Positions 1-9,134 of a DNA stretch of 64,000 nucleotides are shown here, one piece after another. This DNA is from Acidobacteriota bacterium (GTDB lineage Bacteria > Acidobacteriota > Aminicenantia > Aminicenantales > Saccharicenantaceae). The stretch's first letter is position 1; each line of letters starts with the position of its first letter. Under the pieces are notes generated by a model. It saw only the letters and a program-made list of their open reading frames with translations. It did no database searches and was not told where the DNA came from. A program made the translations under genes and the position numbers. The stretch covers positions 310,001-374,000 of the forward strand of contig JAKQUO010000008.1 in NCBI GenBank assembly GCA_029569255.1, read 5' to 3'.

Positions 1-319
<319 letters not shown>

Positions 320-338
320 CCGCCTTGGCCGCCTTTTG

Positions 339-367
339 TTTACGGCCGCCCCGTTCTGTGCTATAAG
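339..367 (+). promoter_or_regulatory. Sigma70-type promoter of the M50 protease-scpAB cluster
   Basis: TTTACG (339-344), 17-bp spacer, TATAAG (362-367) preceded by TGC, an extended -10. The predicted start near 374 leaves only about 10 nt before the ATG at 384, with no clear Shine-Dalgarno sequence. Confidence 0.6.
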
Positions 368-383
368 GGATGGTCTTCGACCC

Positions 384-1028
384 ATGGATATCCGGCTCAT
401 CCTCGTCCAGGCGTTCGTGATCCTGTTCGCCATCACCATCCACGAGGCCGCCCACGCCTGGACCGCGAACAAGATGGGCGACCCGACGGCCGCCGCGCTG
501 GGCCGGGCCTCCCTCAACCCCCTGGTCCACATCGATCCCATCGGCACGGTCCTGTTCCCGCTCCTCCTCATCCTGTTCAAGATGCCGGTCTTCGGCTGGG
601 CCAAGCCGGTCCCCTACAATCCTTACAACCTCCGCCGCCCGCGGAAGGGCGGGCTGTGGATCTCGTTCGCCGGCCCGATCTCCAATATCCTGGCCGCCGG
701 CGCGGCCGTGGTCCTCTTCCGGCTCCTCAAGCCGTTCGGCGCCCGGATCGCCGAGGTCTCGGCCCTGTCCCGGCCTCTCGAGGGGCTGAGCGTCATCCTG
801 CTCTTCACCGCCCTCATCAACCTGTCCCTGGCCGTCTTCAACCTCATCCCCATCCCGCCTCTCGACGGCAGCGGGATCCTGGCCGGCCTGCTCTCCGGGA
901 GGGCGGCGGCCGGCTACGAAAAGCTCCGGCCGTACGGCTTTTTCCTTCTCCTCTTTCTCATGTACAGCGGCGCCTTGACGCGCGTCTTCACGCCGGTCCA
1001 GAGACTGGTCCTGAGGCTCTTCAACTAG
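384..1028 (+). CDS. Site-2 protease family protein (peptidase M50, rhomboid-sized)
   Basis: 214-residue integral membrane zinc metalloprotease. HEAAH (residues 20-24) is the zinc-binding HExxH in the first membrane helix, and NLIPIPPLDGS near residue 155 supplies the third ligand (NxxPxxxLDG). NPLVHIDPIGT and the GWAKPVP loop are typical of the short M50 group found beside scpA and scpB. Such proteases cut within the membrane, usually to release regulators, but the substrate is unknown here. The ATG at 384 is chosen because it directly precedes the hydrophobic segment. It lies 1 nt upstream of scpA, suggesting cotranscription. Confidence 0.9.
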   Translation: MDIRLILVQAFVILFAITIHEAAHAWTANKMGDPTAAALGRASLNPLVHIDPIGTVLFPLLLILFKMPVFGWAKPVPYNPYNLRRPRKGGLWISFAGPISNILAAGAAVVLFRLLKPFGARIAEVSALSRPLEGLSVILLFTALINLSLAVFNLIPIPPLDGSGILAGLLSGRAAAGYEKLRPYGFFLLLFLMYSGALTRVFTPVQRLVLRLFN

Positions 1029-1029
1029 C

Positions 1030-1827
1030 ATGCCCGAACCCGCCTTCGAGATCCCGCCCGCCGAAGAAGCCGCCCGCGCTCCGTCGGCCGGGGCGGGCGA
1101 CGGCTACCAGGTCCGCCTGGGCGTCTTCGAGGGGCCGCTCGACCTCCTCCTCTTCCTCATCCGCAAGAAGAGGATCGACATCCACGACATCCCCATCGCC
1201 GCCATCACCCGCGACTACCTCGGCTACCTCGAGCGCAAGACCGAGATCGACCTCGACCGCGAGGCCGAGTTCCTGTTCATCGCCGCCCTCCTCATCTATA
1301 TCAAGTCGCAGATGCTGCTTCCCCGCGAGACGGACCTGGCCGAGGGCGAGGACCCCCGCCGGATCCTGGTCGACCGCCTGGTCGAGTACCAGAAGGTCAA
1401 GGCGGCCTGCGCCCTTCTCCGCGAGAAGGAGGACGCCCAGATCCTCCAGTGGAAGCGGGACTTCCTCCCGCCCCTTCCCGGCGGGGGCGAGCCCGAGCCC
1501 GTGGAGCTGGCGCTCTTCGACCTGGCCGAGTCCTTCTTCCTCCTGATGAAGCGCCGGGCGGCCGAGACGACCCGGACGATCCGCGGCCGGGACGTCTCGG
1601 TCGAGGCCAAGATGAAGGAGCTCGTCGGCCTCCTCCGCGAGCGCCACATGATCGATTTCCTCGAATACTTCGAGGCCCACGCCTCGCTGGAGGAGGCGCT
1701 CATCTCGTTCTTCTGCGTCCTCGAGCTGGTCAAGTCCCGGCAGGCCGCGGCCCGCCAGGACGAGCTCTTCCGGACCATCCGGGTCTGGCTCCGCAAGGAC
1801 GCGCGCGGGACGGCCGCCCATGAGTGA
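1030..1827 (+). CDS. scpA: Segregation and condensation protein A
   Basis: 265-residue kleisin of the SMC-ScpAB chromosome condensation complex. After about 25 disordered residues it begins with YQVRLGVFEGPLDLLLFLI, the ScpA N-terminal signature that binds the SMC neck, followed by IDIHDIPIAAITRDYL. The C-terminal winged-helix region (about 215-255), with ISFFCVLELVKSRQ, contacts the SMC head. It starts 1 nt after the protease gene and its last 8 nt overlap scpB, so translation is probably coupled. Confidence 0.95.
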   Translation: MPEPAFEIPPAEEAARAPSAGAGDGYQVRLGVFEGPLDLLLFLIRKKRIDIHDIPIAAITRDYLGYLERKTEIDLDREAEFLFIAALLIYIKSQMLLPRETDLAEGEDPRRILVDRLVEYQKVKAACALLREKEDAQILQWKRDFLPPLPGGGEPEPVELALFDLAESFFLLMKRRAAETTRTIRGRDVSVEAKMKELVGLLRERHMIDFLEYFEAHASLEEALISFFCVLELVKSRQAAARQDELFRTIRVWLRKDARGTAAHE

Positions 1828-2365
1828 CCTCGAGAACCTCGTCGAAGCCCTCATCTTCGTCTCCCAGGAGCCGGTGACCCTGGAGCGGCTGCAGGCCGTG
1901 CTCGAAGGCGTCCCCGCCGCCGACATCCGGGCGGCCGTCGACGCGCTCGCCGCCGGGTACGAAGAAGGCGGGCGGGGCATCCACATCGTCCGCGCCGGCG
2001 GCGGCTGGCTCTTCGCCACCAAGCCGGCCCACGACCGCGAGGTCCGCAGGCTGCTCCAGATCGAGCGCAGGAGCCGGCTCTCGCCGGCCGGCCTCGAGAC
2101 CCTGGCCGCCATCGCCTACCGCCAGCCCGTCACCCAGTCGGAGGTCTCGGCCATCCGCGGCGTCGACTCGACGGGCGCCCTGAAGACGCTGCTGGAGAAG
2201 AAGCTCGTCAAGATCGTCGGCCGGAAGAAGGCGCCGGGCAGCCCCCTCGTCTACCGGACCTCCGACGAGTTCCTTCTCTACCTGGGCCTCGACAGCCTCG
2301 ACGAGCTGCCCTCCGAGGAGGAGATCGCCAGGATCCTCGAGGAGGAGAAAGCCGCCGACGCCTAG
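1820..2365 (+). CDS. scpB: Segregation and condensation protein B
   Basis: 181-residue ScpB. It forms a homodimer of tandem winged helices that stabilises the ScpA kleisin in the SMC ring. Signature segments are LVEALIFVSQEPVTLERL at the N-terminus and LETLAAIAYRQPVTQSEVSAIRGV near residues 95-115, followed by LLEKKLVKIVGRKKAPGSPLVYRT. The 8-nt overlap with scpA supports translational coupling and 1:2 complex assembly. A GC-rich hairpin follows the stop. Confidence 0.95.
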   Translation: MSDLENLVEALIFVSQEPVTLERLQAVLEGVPAADIRAAVDALAAGYEEGGRGIHIVRAGGGWLFATKPAHDREVRRLLQIERRSRLSPAGLETLAAIAYRQPVTQSEVSAIRGVDSTGALKTLLEKKLVKIVGRKKAPGSPLVYRTSDEFLLYLGLDSLDELPSEEEIARILEEEKAADA

Positions 2366-2387
2366 CCGGGGCCCGGCCCCGCCCCGG
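2366..2387 (+). terminator. GC-rich hairpin after scpB, possible terminator
   Basis: A 7-bp inverted repeat CCGGGGC/GCCCCGG with an 8-nt loop begins right after the scpB stop. There is no U-tract, so intrinsic termination is uncertain. Confidence 0.35.
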
Positions 2388-2438
2388 GCCGGCGGGCGCG
2401 CGACCCCGGCTAAGTCTAAACAAGGCCTTGACTTAGAG

Positions 2439-2467
2439 TTGACAAGGAAGATGGACTCGGATAGTAT
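2439..2467 (+). promoter_or_regulatory. Strong sigma70-type promoter of rpsA
   Basis: TTGACA (2439-2444), exactly 17 bp, TAGTAT (2462-2467). A second partial -35 (TTGACT) lies at 2428-2433. The leader of about 60 nt ends with GAGGAG (2519-2524), 9 nt before the ATG of rpsA. Confidence 0.8.
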
Positions 2468-2533
2468 GGGACGTCCTTTCCGGGCCCGGCCCGGACGGAC
2501 GTCCCCGGATTCCCGATCGAGGAGCATCGCGCC

Positions 2534-4285
2534 ATGACCCAGCCGACCAAGCCGCCGGACCGCGACGACGCCAGGATGTCGTCGGAGGAATACGCCGACC
2601 TGCTGGACCGCTACCAGTACAGCACGAAGGAGATCTCCATGGGGAAGGTCCTCAAGGGCCGCGTCATCAAGAGGACCCCGACCCACGTCCTCGTCGACGT
2701 CGGCTTCAAGACCGAGGGCATCATCCCCAACGAGGACTTCGCCGACCCCCGGGCCCTGGAGGCCCTGCGCGAGGGGAGCCCCGTCGAGACCATGCTGGAG
2801 AAGACCGACCTCAAGGACGGCTACCTCGTCCTGTCCAAGCGCCGGGCCGACGGCGTCCGGGCCGTCGAGATGCTGGACAAGGCCTTCGCTCACGGCCTGA
2901 CGGTCACGGGGACGGTCACGGAGAGGACGCGGGGCGGCTTCAACGTCGACGTCGGCATCGCCGCCTTCCTGCCGGAGTCCCACGCCGACATCCGCCCCGT
3001 CCGGGACGGCGGCGGCCTCATCGGGCAGACGTTCAAGTTCCGGGTCATCCGGTTCGACCGCAAGTCCGAGAACGCCGTCCTGTCGCGCAAGGTCCTGCTC
3101 CAGGACGAGCGGGAGAAGACGAAGAAGCGGGTCTTCGGCGGCCTGGTCAAGGGCGACAAGGTCGCCGGCAAGGTCAAGTCCCTGACCAACTTCGGGGCCT
3201 TCGTCGACCTCGGCGGCATCGAGGGCCTCCTCCACGTCTCCGACATCTCATGGGGCAAGGGCGCCCATCCCTCCGAGCACCTGACCGTCGGCCAGGAGGT
3301 CGAGGTCGTCGTCCTGGACTTCAACGAGAAGACCGAGAAGATCTCCCTCGGCCTCAAGCAGCTGACGCCGGACCCCTGGACCGGCATCGCCGAGAAGTAC
3401 CAGGCCGGCCAGAAGATCGCCGGCAAGGTCTCCAGCCTGACCGACTTCGGCGCCTTCGTCGAGCTGGAGAAGGGCGTCGAGGGCCTGGTCCACATCTCCG
3501 ACCTGACCTGGTCGCGCAAGCTCGTCCATCCCAAGAAGGTCCTGGCCGTCGGCCAGGAGGTCGTGGTCACCGTCCTCGACGTCAACCCGACGACCAAGCG
3601 CATCTCCCTCGGCCTCAAGCAGGCCTCGCCCCACCCCCTGGAGACGTTCCGCCGGCAGCACGGCGTTGGCTCCCGGGTCAAGGGGCCGGTGACCAGCCTG
3701 ACCGACTTCGGCGCCTTCGTCGAGGTCGAGAAGGGCATCGAGGGCCTCGTCCACGTCTCCGATATCAGCTGGGAGAAGGTCAAGCACCCGTCCGAGAAGC
3801 TCAAGGTCGGCCAGGAGGTCGAGGCCCTCGTCCTCAACATCGACGTCGACAAGCAGAAGGTCTCCCTGGGCATGAAGCAGCTCGAGGGGGACATCTGGGA
3901 GGATTTCTTCGGCCGCCAGAGGACCGGGGACATCGTCAAGGCCAGGATCGTCCGGCTGACCGATTTCGGCGCCTTCGTCGAGATCGTCCCGGGCATCGAG
4001 GGCGTCGTCTTCACGGCCGAGCTCGACGAGAAGAGGCTCGAGAAGCCCTCGGACGCCTTCGCCGTCGGCGACGAGCGCAACGCCAAGATCATCAAGATGA
4101 ACCCCAAGGCCAAGAAGATCTCGCTGAGCTTCAAGCAGGCCGTGTACGACCTGGAGAAGCAGGACTTCCAGCGGTTCATGGAGTCCCAGGACGACCGCAT
4201 GACCCTCGGCGACATCATGAAGGACCAGCTGAAGGGCCTTCGCGCCCCGAGAAAGGGAACCAAGAAGGAGGACCCCCATGATTAA
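2534..4285 (+). CDS. rpsA: 30S ribosomal protein S1
   Basis: 583 residues with six S1 (OB-fold) RNA-binding domains, at about 38-105, 122-190, 208-277, 295-365, 382-452 and 469-538. The last four are the most alike, each with LTDFGAFVE or LTNFGAFVD, then IEGLxHVSDxSW and a closing ISLGLKQ-type strand. S1 brings structured mRNAs to the 30S subunit. The ATG at 2534 follows GAGGAG by 9 nt and the consensus promoter above. Length and domain number match Gram-negative S1. The stop overlaps the following HU/IHF gene by 8 nt. Confidence 0.96.
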   Translation: MTQPTKPPDRDDARMSSEEYADLLDRYQYSTKEISMGKVLKGRVIKRTPTHVLVDVGFKTEGIIPNEDFADPRALEALREGSPVETMLEKTDLKDGYLVLSKRRADGVRAVEMLDKAFAHGLTVTGTVTERTRGGFNVDVGIAAFLPESHADIRPVRDGGGLIGQTFKFRVIRFDRKSENAVLSRKVLLQDEREKTKKRVFGGLVKGDKVAGKVKSLTNFGAFVDLGGIEGLLHVSDISWGKGAHPSEHLTVGQEVEVVVLDFNEKTEKISLGLKQLTPDPWTGIAEKYQAGQKIAGKVSSLTDFGAFVELEKGVEGLVHISDLTWSRKLVHPKKVLAVGQEVVVTVLDVNPTTKRISLGLKQASPHPLETFRRQHGVGSRVKGPVTSLTDFGAFVEVEKGIEGLVHVSDISWEKVKHPSEKLKVGQEVEALVLNIDVDKQKVSLGMKQLEGDIWEDFFGRQRTGDIVKARIVRLTDFGAFVEIVPGIEGVVFTAELDEKRLEKPSDAFAVGDERNAKIIKMNPKAKKISLSFKQAVYDLEKQDFQRFMESQDDRMTLGDIMKDQLKGLRAPRKGTKKEDPHD

Positions 4286-4553
4286 GGCGGACCTGATCAA
4301 CAAGATCTCCGTCGAGCTGGGCATCCCCAAGCAGGAGGCCGAAGAGGGCGTCAACCTCTTCTTCGAGACCATCCGCGAGGCCATCCTCCGCGGCGAGGAG
4401 ATCGAGATCCGCGGCTTCGGCAGCTTCCGCTTCCGGAAGCGGACCTCCCGGGCCGGCCGCAACCCCCGCACCGGCGAGCCGGTCAAGGTGCCGCCCAAGA
4501 AGGTCCTCTACTTCAAGCCGAGCAAGCTCCTCAAGGAGCTGATCAACCGATAA
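4278..4553 (+). CDS. HU/IHF-family DNA-bending protein
   Basis: 91-residue histone-like protein of the HU/IHF family, which bends DNA as a dimer. It shows the N-terminal helices (MIKADLINKISVELGIPKQEAE), the GFGSFRFRKRTSRAGRNPRTGEPV signature with the intercalating proline in the beta arm, and a C-terminal helix rich in lysine. It overlaps rpsA by 8 nt. The rpsA-ihfB order is also found in E. coli, which favours an IHF-beta-like assignment, but sequence alone does not separate HU from IHF. Confidence 0.93.
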   Translation: MIKADLINKISVELGIPKQEAEEGVNLFFETIREAILRGEEIEIRGFGSFRFRKRTSRAGRNPRTGEPVKVPPKKVLYFKPSKLLKELINR

Positions 4554-5068
4554 TGCGCTACCTCACCGCCCCCTGGCGGGCCGGCTACGTCCGGCGGGCC
4601 CTGCCGATGAGAGGCTGCTTCTTCTGCGCGGCCGTGAAGGGCCGGGACGACCGGGCCGCGGCCGTCCTTTTCCGCGGCCGCTCCCACATCGTCCTGCTCA
4701 ACCGCTTCCCCTACACGCCCGGGCACCTGATGATCGCCCCCCGCCGCCACGTCGCCGGCTTCGCCGAGGCCCGGCCCGGCGAGCGGGCCGAGATGGCCGA
4801 GCTCCTCCGGACGGCCCTCCGGGCCCTGCGGGCCGCCTACGCCCCCCACGGCTTCAACGTCGGGATGAACCTGGGCGCGAGCGCTGGCGCGGGCGTCGCC
4901 GGGCACTACCACCTCCACGTCGTCCCCCGCTGGACGGGGGACGCGAATTTCATGCCTCTCATCGGAGCGGCCAAGGTCTTCATCGAGGACCTGGACACGA
5001 CCTATCGGAAGCTGCGCCCCCTGTTCGACGCCGGGAAGCGGCGCCGGGCCGCGGCCCCTTCGAGGTGA
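4553..5068 (+). CDS. HIT-family hydrolase/phosphorylase (AP4A phosphorylase-like)
   Basis: 171-residue histidine-triad protein. HYHLHVV around residue 124 is the HxHxH catalytic triad that forms the nucleotidyl intermediate. The N-terminal TAPWRAGYVR and GCFFC stretches and the motif PRWTGDANFMP resemble the diadenosine tetraphosphate phosphorylase/GalT-like HIT subgroup. The ATG overlaps the last base of the HU stop codon (TAATG), so it is translationally coupled. A later ATG at 4607 would remove the conserved APWR segment and is not preferred. Confidence 0.9.
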   Translation: MRYLTAPWRAGYVRRALPMRGCFFCAAVKGRDDRAAAVLFRGRSHIVLLNRFPYTPGHLMIAPRRHVAGFAEARPGERAEMAELLRTALRALRAAYAPHGFNVGMNLGASAGAGVAGHYHLHVVPRWTGDANFMPLIGAAKVFIEDLDTTYRKLRPLFDAGKRRRAAAPSR

Positions 5069-5072
5069 ACCC

Positions 5073-6998
5073 ATGCTGAAAACCATGCGCAAGAACGTCA
5101 AGTCGCTCAAGCCCGTCATGTGGATCGTCGTCGCCACCTTCGTCGTGGCCATCTTCGCCATCTGGGGGGGCGCCGGGCGCCTGGGAGAGCGCAACCGGTC
5201 CGACACCCTGGTCAGCATCGGCCAGGACAAGATCACGTCCGACGATTATTACCAGGCCCTCCGGTCCCGTCTCGAGTCCATCCAGAAGCAGTTCGGCGGC
5301 GAGCTCAACGCCAACCTCATCCAGCAGCTCGGCGTTCCCCAGCAGACCCTGGAACAGCTCGTCAGCCAGCGGCTGCTCATGAAGATCGCCCGGGAGATGG
5401 GCCTCCGGGCCAGCGACGCCGAGGTCCGGGCCAAGATCATGTCCTACCCGGCCTTCCAGCAGGGCGGCCGGTTCGTCGGGTTCGAGGACTACAGGCGCGT
5501 CCTCGACTACAACCGCGTCCCCCTGGCCGACTTCGAGCGCGGCCTGCGCTCGGACGTCGTCATGGGCAAGGTCGTCCGCGTCCTCACGGCCGGGATCTTC
5601 GTCACCGACGACGAGGTCTGGCAAGGCTACCAGAAGCAGAACGACACGGCCAAGATCGAGTACCTGGTGGCCGAGACGGCCAAGTCCGAGGCCCCGGCCG
5701 AGCCGACCGAGGCCGAGCTCCGGGCCCACTTCGACAAGGACCCGGCGGCCTTCAGGATCCCCGAGAAGAGGAGCGGCGACTACGTCGTCCTGAAGACCGA
5801 GGACTTCAAGAAGGAGGCCGCCGTCGAGGAGGCCGAGATCGCCAAGTACTACAAGGACAACCCGGCCCAGTTCCAGGAGCCCGAGAGGGTCCAGGTCAGC
5901 CGGATCTGGCTGCCCTACACGGAGGCCGACAAGGAGGCCGTCCTGGCCAGGGCCCGGGAAGCCCGGAGCCGGGCGGCCGGCGGCGGCGACTTCGCCGCCC
6001 TGGCCCGCGAATACTCCAAGGACGACAAGGCCGCCGCCGGGGGCGATTGGGGCCTCTACGACTGGAGGTCCCTGAGCGCGCCGGAGACCGAGGCCGTCGC
6101 CCGGCTCGACAAGGGCGGCGTCTCGGACGTCGTCGAGACCGAGACGGGCGCGGCCGTGCTCAAGGTCACCGACAAGGCCGCGGCCGTGACCCGGCCGCTC
6201 TCCGAGGTCAGCCCGACGATCAAGGGCATCCTGGAGGACCAGAAGGCCCGGGCCCTGGTCGCCGGGAGGATCCAGCGGCTGGGGAAGACGGCCCGCAAGG
6301 AGAAAAGCCTCGACTTCGCCGCCCAGAAGGAGGGGCTGAGGCCCGCCTCGACCGGGGCCCTCAAGCGGGGCGACCCGCTGGGGGAGTTCGACGGCTCCGG
6401 CGCCGTCAGCGAGGCCCTCTTCGGCCTCAAGGAGAAGGAGATCTCGGCCCCGGTCTACACCTACGCCGGCGAGGCCCTGGTCGAGCTCAAGACGATCGAG
6501 CCGGAGCGGCCGGCCGCGTTCGAGGAGGCCCGGGACGAAGTGGCCAAGGCCCTTCTCGAGGCCCGGAAAGCGGAGCGGGCCCAGGCCCGGCTCCGCGAGG
6601 CCGCGGCCAGGATCAAGGACGACTGGAGCGCCGAGGCCGCGCGGCACCAGCTCGAGTACAAGACCGTCGAGGCCCACAAGCGCGACCAGTACCTGAGCCT
6701 CGTCGGCGACCGGCCGGAGATCGACGCTCTCGTCTTCAGCCTGCCGCTCCGGAAGGCGAGCGAGCCCGTCGCCGTCGACGGAGGCTACGCCGTCTTCCGG
6801 GTCTTGGAGCGGACGGAGGCCGGCCGGGAGGAGTTCGAAAAGGCCAAGTCGACGGAACGGGAGACCCTGGTCGAGGAGAAGCGGAACAAGTTCCTCCAGT
6901 CCTACCTGGCCCAGGCCCGCGAGGAGAAGAAGGTCCGGATCAGCTACGACACCTTCCTCCGCCTGACGAACGACGTGCTGTCACGCTATCAGAAATAA
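5073..6998 (+). CDS. PpiD/SurA-like membrane-anchored peptidyl-prolyl isomerase
   Basis: 641 residues. A short basic N-terminus and one membrane helix (about 14-32) anchor a periplasmic chaperone, as in PpiD. A SurA-N-like region (about 50-190) is followed by a parvulin domain near 265-370, with FAALAREYSKDDKAAAGGDWGLYD typical of PpiC rotamases. The C-terminal half is helical and lysine/glutamate rich, consistent with chaperone lobes. Its role is probably folding of exported proteins. A palindromic repeat begins at its stop codon. Confidence 0.88.
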   Translation: MLKTMRKNVKSLKPVMWIVVATFVVAIFAIWGGAGRLGERNRSDTLVSIGQDKITSDDYYQALRSRLESIQKQFGGELNANLIQQLGVPQQTLEQLVSQRLLMKIAREMGLRASDAEVRAKIMSYPAFQQGGRFVGFEDYRRVLDYNRVPLADFERGLRSDVVMGKVVRVLTAGIFVTDDEVWQGYQKQNDTAKIEYLVAETAKSEAPAEPTEAELRAHFDKDPAAFRIPEKRSGDYVVLKTEDFKKEAAVEEAEIAKYYKDNPAQFQEPERVQVSRIWLPYTEADKEAVLARAREARSRAAGGGDFAALAREYSKDDKAAAGGDWGLYDWRSLSAPETEAVARLDKGGVSDVVETETGAAVLKVTDKAAAVTRPLSEVSPTIKGILEDQKARALVAGRIQRLGKTARKEKSLDFAAQKEGLRPASTGALKRGDPLGEFDGSGAVSEALFGLKEKEISAPVYTYAGEALVELKTIEPERPAAFEEARDEVAKALLEARKAERAQARLREAAARIKDDWSAEAARHQLEYKTVEAHKRDQYLSLVGDRPEIDALVFSLPLRKASEPVAVDGGYAVFRVLERTEAGREEFEKAKSTERETLVEEKRNKFLQSYLAQAREEKKVRISYDTFLRLTNDVLSRYQK

Positions 6999-7095
6999 AA
7001 TGGGGGACATGATACCCATTTCCCTGTTTTCCTTGGACCGATCTCGTCCCCGAGCCCCCCGGCTCGACTCGCCCGAGCGAAAATGTCCCCGTTTT
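6997..7095 (+). repeat. REP-like palindromic repeat, copy 1 (degenerate right arm)
   Basis: The left arm AAAATGGGGGACAT starts at the end of the ppiD-like gene. The right arm ATGTCCCCGTTTT (7083-7095) ends beside the ribosome-binding site of the OPT gene. The inner part of the left arm (through TTTCCCTGTTTTCC) closely matches copy 2 at 10084-10224 but has no partner here, so the right arm looks eroded. No transposase lies inside. Confidence 0.75.
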
Positions 7096-7106
7096 AGGAG
7101 GACGAA

Positions 7107-9110
7107 ATGGAGACGTCCCGCAAGTCCCTCCCGCCCGAAGCCTATCGCGAGCTCGCCCCCGGCCAATCCTACACGCCCTTCGAGCCGGCCGAGAGCGGCG
7201 TCCCGGAGGTCACTGTCCGGTCGGTCCTCTGGGGCCTGTTCATGTCGCTGTTCTTCACCTTCTCGATCGCCTACCTGGGCCTCAAGGTCGGGACGGTGCC
7301 CGAGGCGGCCATCCCCATCGCCATCCTGGCCGTCGGGATCGGCTACGCCTACAAGAGGAAGAGCGCGATCCTCGAGAACGTCATCCTCCAGTCAATCGGC
7401 TCGGCCTCGGGGGCCCTGGTGGCCGGGGCCATCTTCACCATCCCGGCCCTCTACATCCTCGGGCTGCCGACCGACATCGTCAAGATCTTCCTGTCGACCT
7501 TCCTCGGCGGCTGTCTGGGCGTCCTCTTCCTGACCCCGCTGCGCCGCTATTTCTGCGTCGAGCAGCACGGCAAGCTGCCCTTCCCCGAGGCCACGGCCAC
7601 GACCGAGATCCTGGTCTCGGGCGAGTCGGGGGGCAAGCAGGCCTGGGCCCTGATCCTCGGCGTCGCGGTCAGCGGCGTCTACGAGTTCATGGCCATCGGC
7701 GTCCGGCTCTGGGACGAGGTCATCAACTTCCGCTTCCTGCCGTTCATGGACAGCCTGGCCGTCAAGACCAAGATGGTCCTCAAGGTCGACGCCCTGTCGG
7801 CCTTCCTCGGCCTCGGCTACGTCATCGGGCTGCGCTACAACGCCGTCATCGTCGCCGGCGGCCTGCTCTCGCACTTCGCCTTCATCCCGGCCCTCTGGTT
7901 CCTCGGCCGGCACATCCCCGGCGTGATCTACCCCGGCACGGCGCCCATCGCGGAGATGAGCGAGACCCAGATCTTCAGCGCCTACGTCCGCAACATCGGC
8001 ATCGGGGCCATCTTCATGGCCGGCGTCCTCGGCATCGTCAAGTCCATGCCGGTCATGGTCAAGTCGTTCTCGCTCGGCTTCCGCGAGCTCTTCAAGGAGA
8101 AGGCGGGCGGCGCCGCGGCGGTGGCCCGGACCGACCGCGATCTGAACATGAAGACCGTCATCCTGGGCCTCCTGGCCACCGCGGCCGGCCTGTTCCTCTA
8201 TTTCCTCTGGATCTCGAACCTCAAGCTGGCTGTCATCGGCGTCCTCGTCTGCGTCCTGCTGTCCTTCCTGTTCACGACGGTGGCCGCCTACGCCATCGCC
8301 ATCGTCGGGACGAACCCGGTCTCGGGCATGACCCTGATCACCATCATCCTCTCGTCGGTGCTGCTCATCGGGGCGGGCCTGGCCGGCGAGGAGGGCATGG
8401 CCGTGGCCCTGCTCATCGGGGCCGTCGTCTGCACGGCCCTGTCGATCTCGGGCTCGTTCGTCACCGATCTCAAGATCGGCTACTGGCTCGGGGCGACGCC
8501 CCGCAACCAGCAGCGGTTCAAGTTCGCCGGCATCCTGGTCTCGGCCCTGACCGTCGGCGCGGCCATCGCCATACTGGACAAGGCCTTCTCCTTCCAGAGC
8601 GGGGCCCTGGCCGCGCCCCAGGCCAACCTCATGGCCACGGTCATCAAGTCGATGATGTCGCGGGAGCCCGTGACCTGGCTCCTGTACGGCATGGGCGCCG
8701 CCGTGGCCATCGTGGCCGAGCTGGCCAAGGTGCCGCCGCTGGCCTTCGCCCTGGGCATGTACCTGCCGCTGCCGCTGACGACGCCGCTGCTCGTCGGCGG
8801 CTTCCTCTCGCACCTGGTCAAGAGCTCGACCAAGGACAAGGCGCTGGCCGAGCGGCGGGCGAACCGCGGCACCCTCATCTCCTCCGGCTTCATCGCCGGC
8901 GGGGCCCTGATGGGCATCGTCCTGGCCGTCCTCAAGCTCCTCAAGGTTGACCACGCCATCAGCCTGGGCATCCCCATGGTGCTCGAGGGCGGGCGCTGGG
9001 TCGACGGGACGCCCTGGCCGTGGTTCTCCTCCTACGGGCAGATCATCAGCTTGGCCGCTTTCGTCCTGCTCTGCGGCTTCGTCTATTGGGACGCGCGGCG
9101 GCAGAAATAA
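7107..9110 (+). CDS. OPT-family oligopeptide transporter
   Basis: 667-residue polytopic membrane protein, with a soluble N-terminus of about 30 residues followed by some 14-16 hydrophobic segments. It matches the bacterial OPT family, which imports oligopeptides (or metal-chelates in some members) using a proton gradient. Typical stretches include LPFPEATATTEIL and NPVSGMTLITIIL. AGGAGG at 7096-7101 sits 5 nt before the ATG, just outside the repeat. The following aminopeptidase suggests uptake followed by intracellular peptide degradation. Confidence 0.9.
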   Translation: METSRKSLPPEAYRELAPGQSYTPFEPAESGVPEVTVRSVLWGLFMSLFFTFSIAYLGLKVGTVPEAAIPIAILAVGIGYAYKRKSAILENVILQSIGSASGALVAGAIFTIPALYILGLPTDIVKIFLSTFLGGCLGVLFLTPLRRYFCVEQHGKLPFPEATATTEILVSGESGGKQAWALILGVAVSGVYEFMAIGVRLWDEVINFRFLPFMDSLAVKTKMVLKVDALSAFLGLGYVIGLRYNAVIVAGGLLSHFAFIPALWFLGRHIPGVIYPGTAPIAEMSETQIFSAYVRNIGIGAIFMAGVLGIVKSMPVMVKSFSLGFRELFKEKAGGAAAVARTDRDLNMKTVILGLLATAAGLFLYFLWISNLKLAVIGVLVCVLLSFLFTTVAAYAIAIVGTNPVSGMTLITIILSSVLLIGAGLAGEEGMAVALLIGAVVCTALSISGSFVTDLKIGYWLGATPRNQQRFKFAGILVSALTVGAAIAILDKAFSFQSGALAAPQANLMATVIKSMMSREPVTWLLYGMGAAVAIVAELAKVPPLAFALGMYLPLPLTTPLLVGGFLSHLVKSSTKDKALAERRANRGTLISSGFIAGGALMGIVLAVLKLLKVDHAISLGIPMVLEGGRWVDGTPWPWFSSYGQIISLAAFVLLCGFVYWDARRQK

Positions 9111-9134
9111 CCCCGGGGGAAAGGGAGGTTGGAC

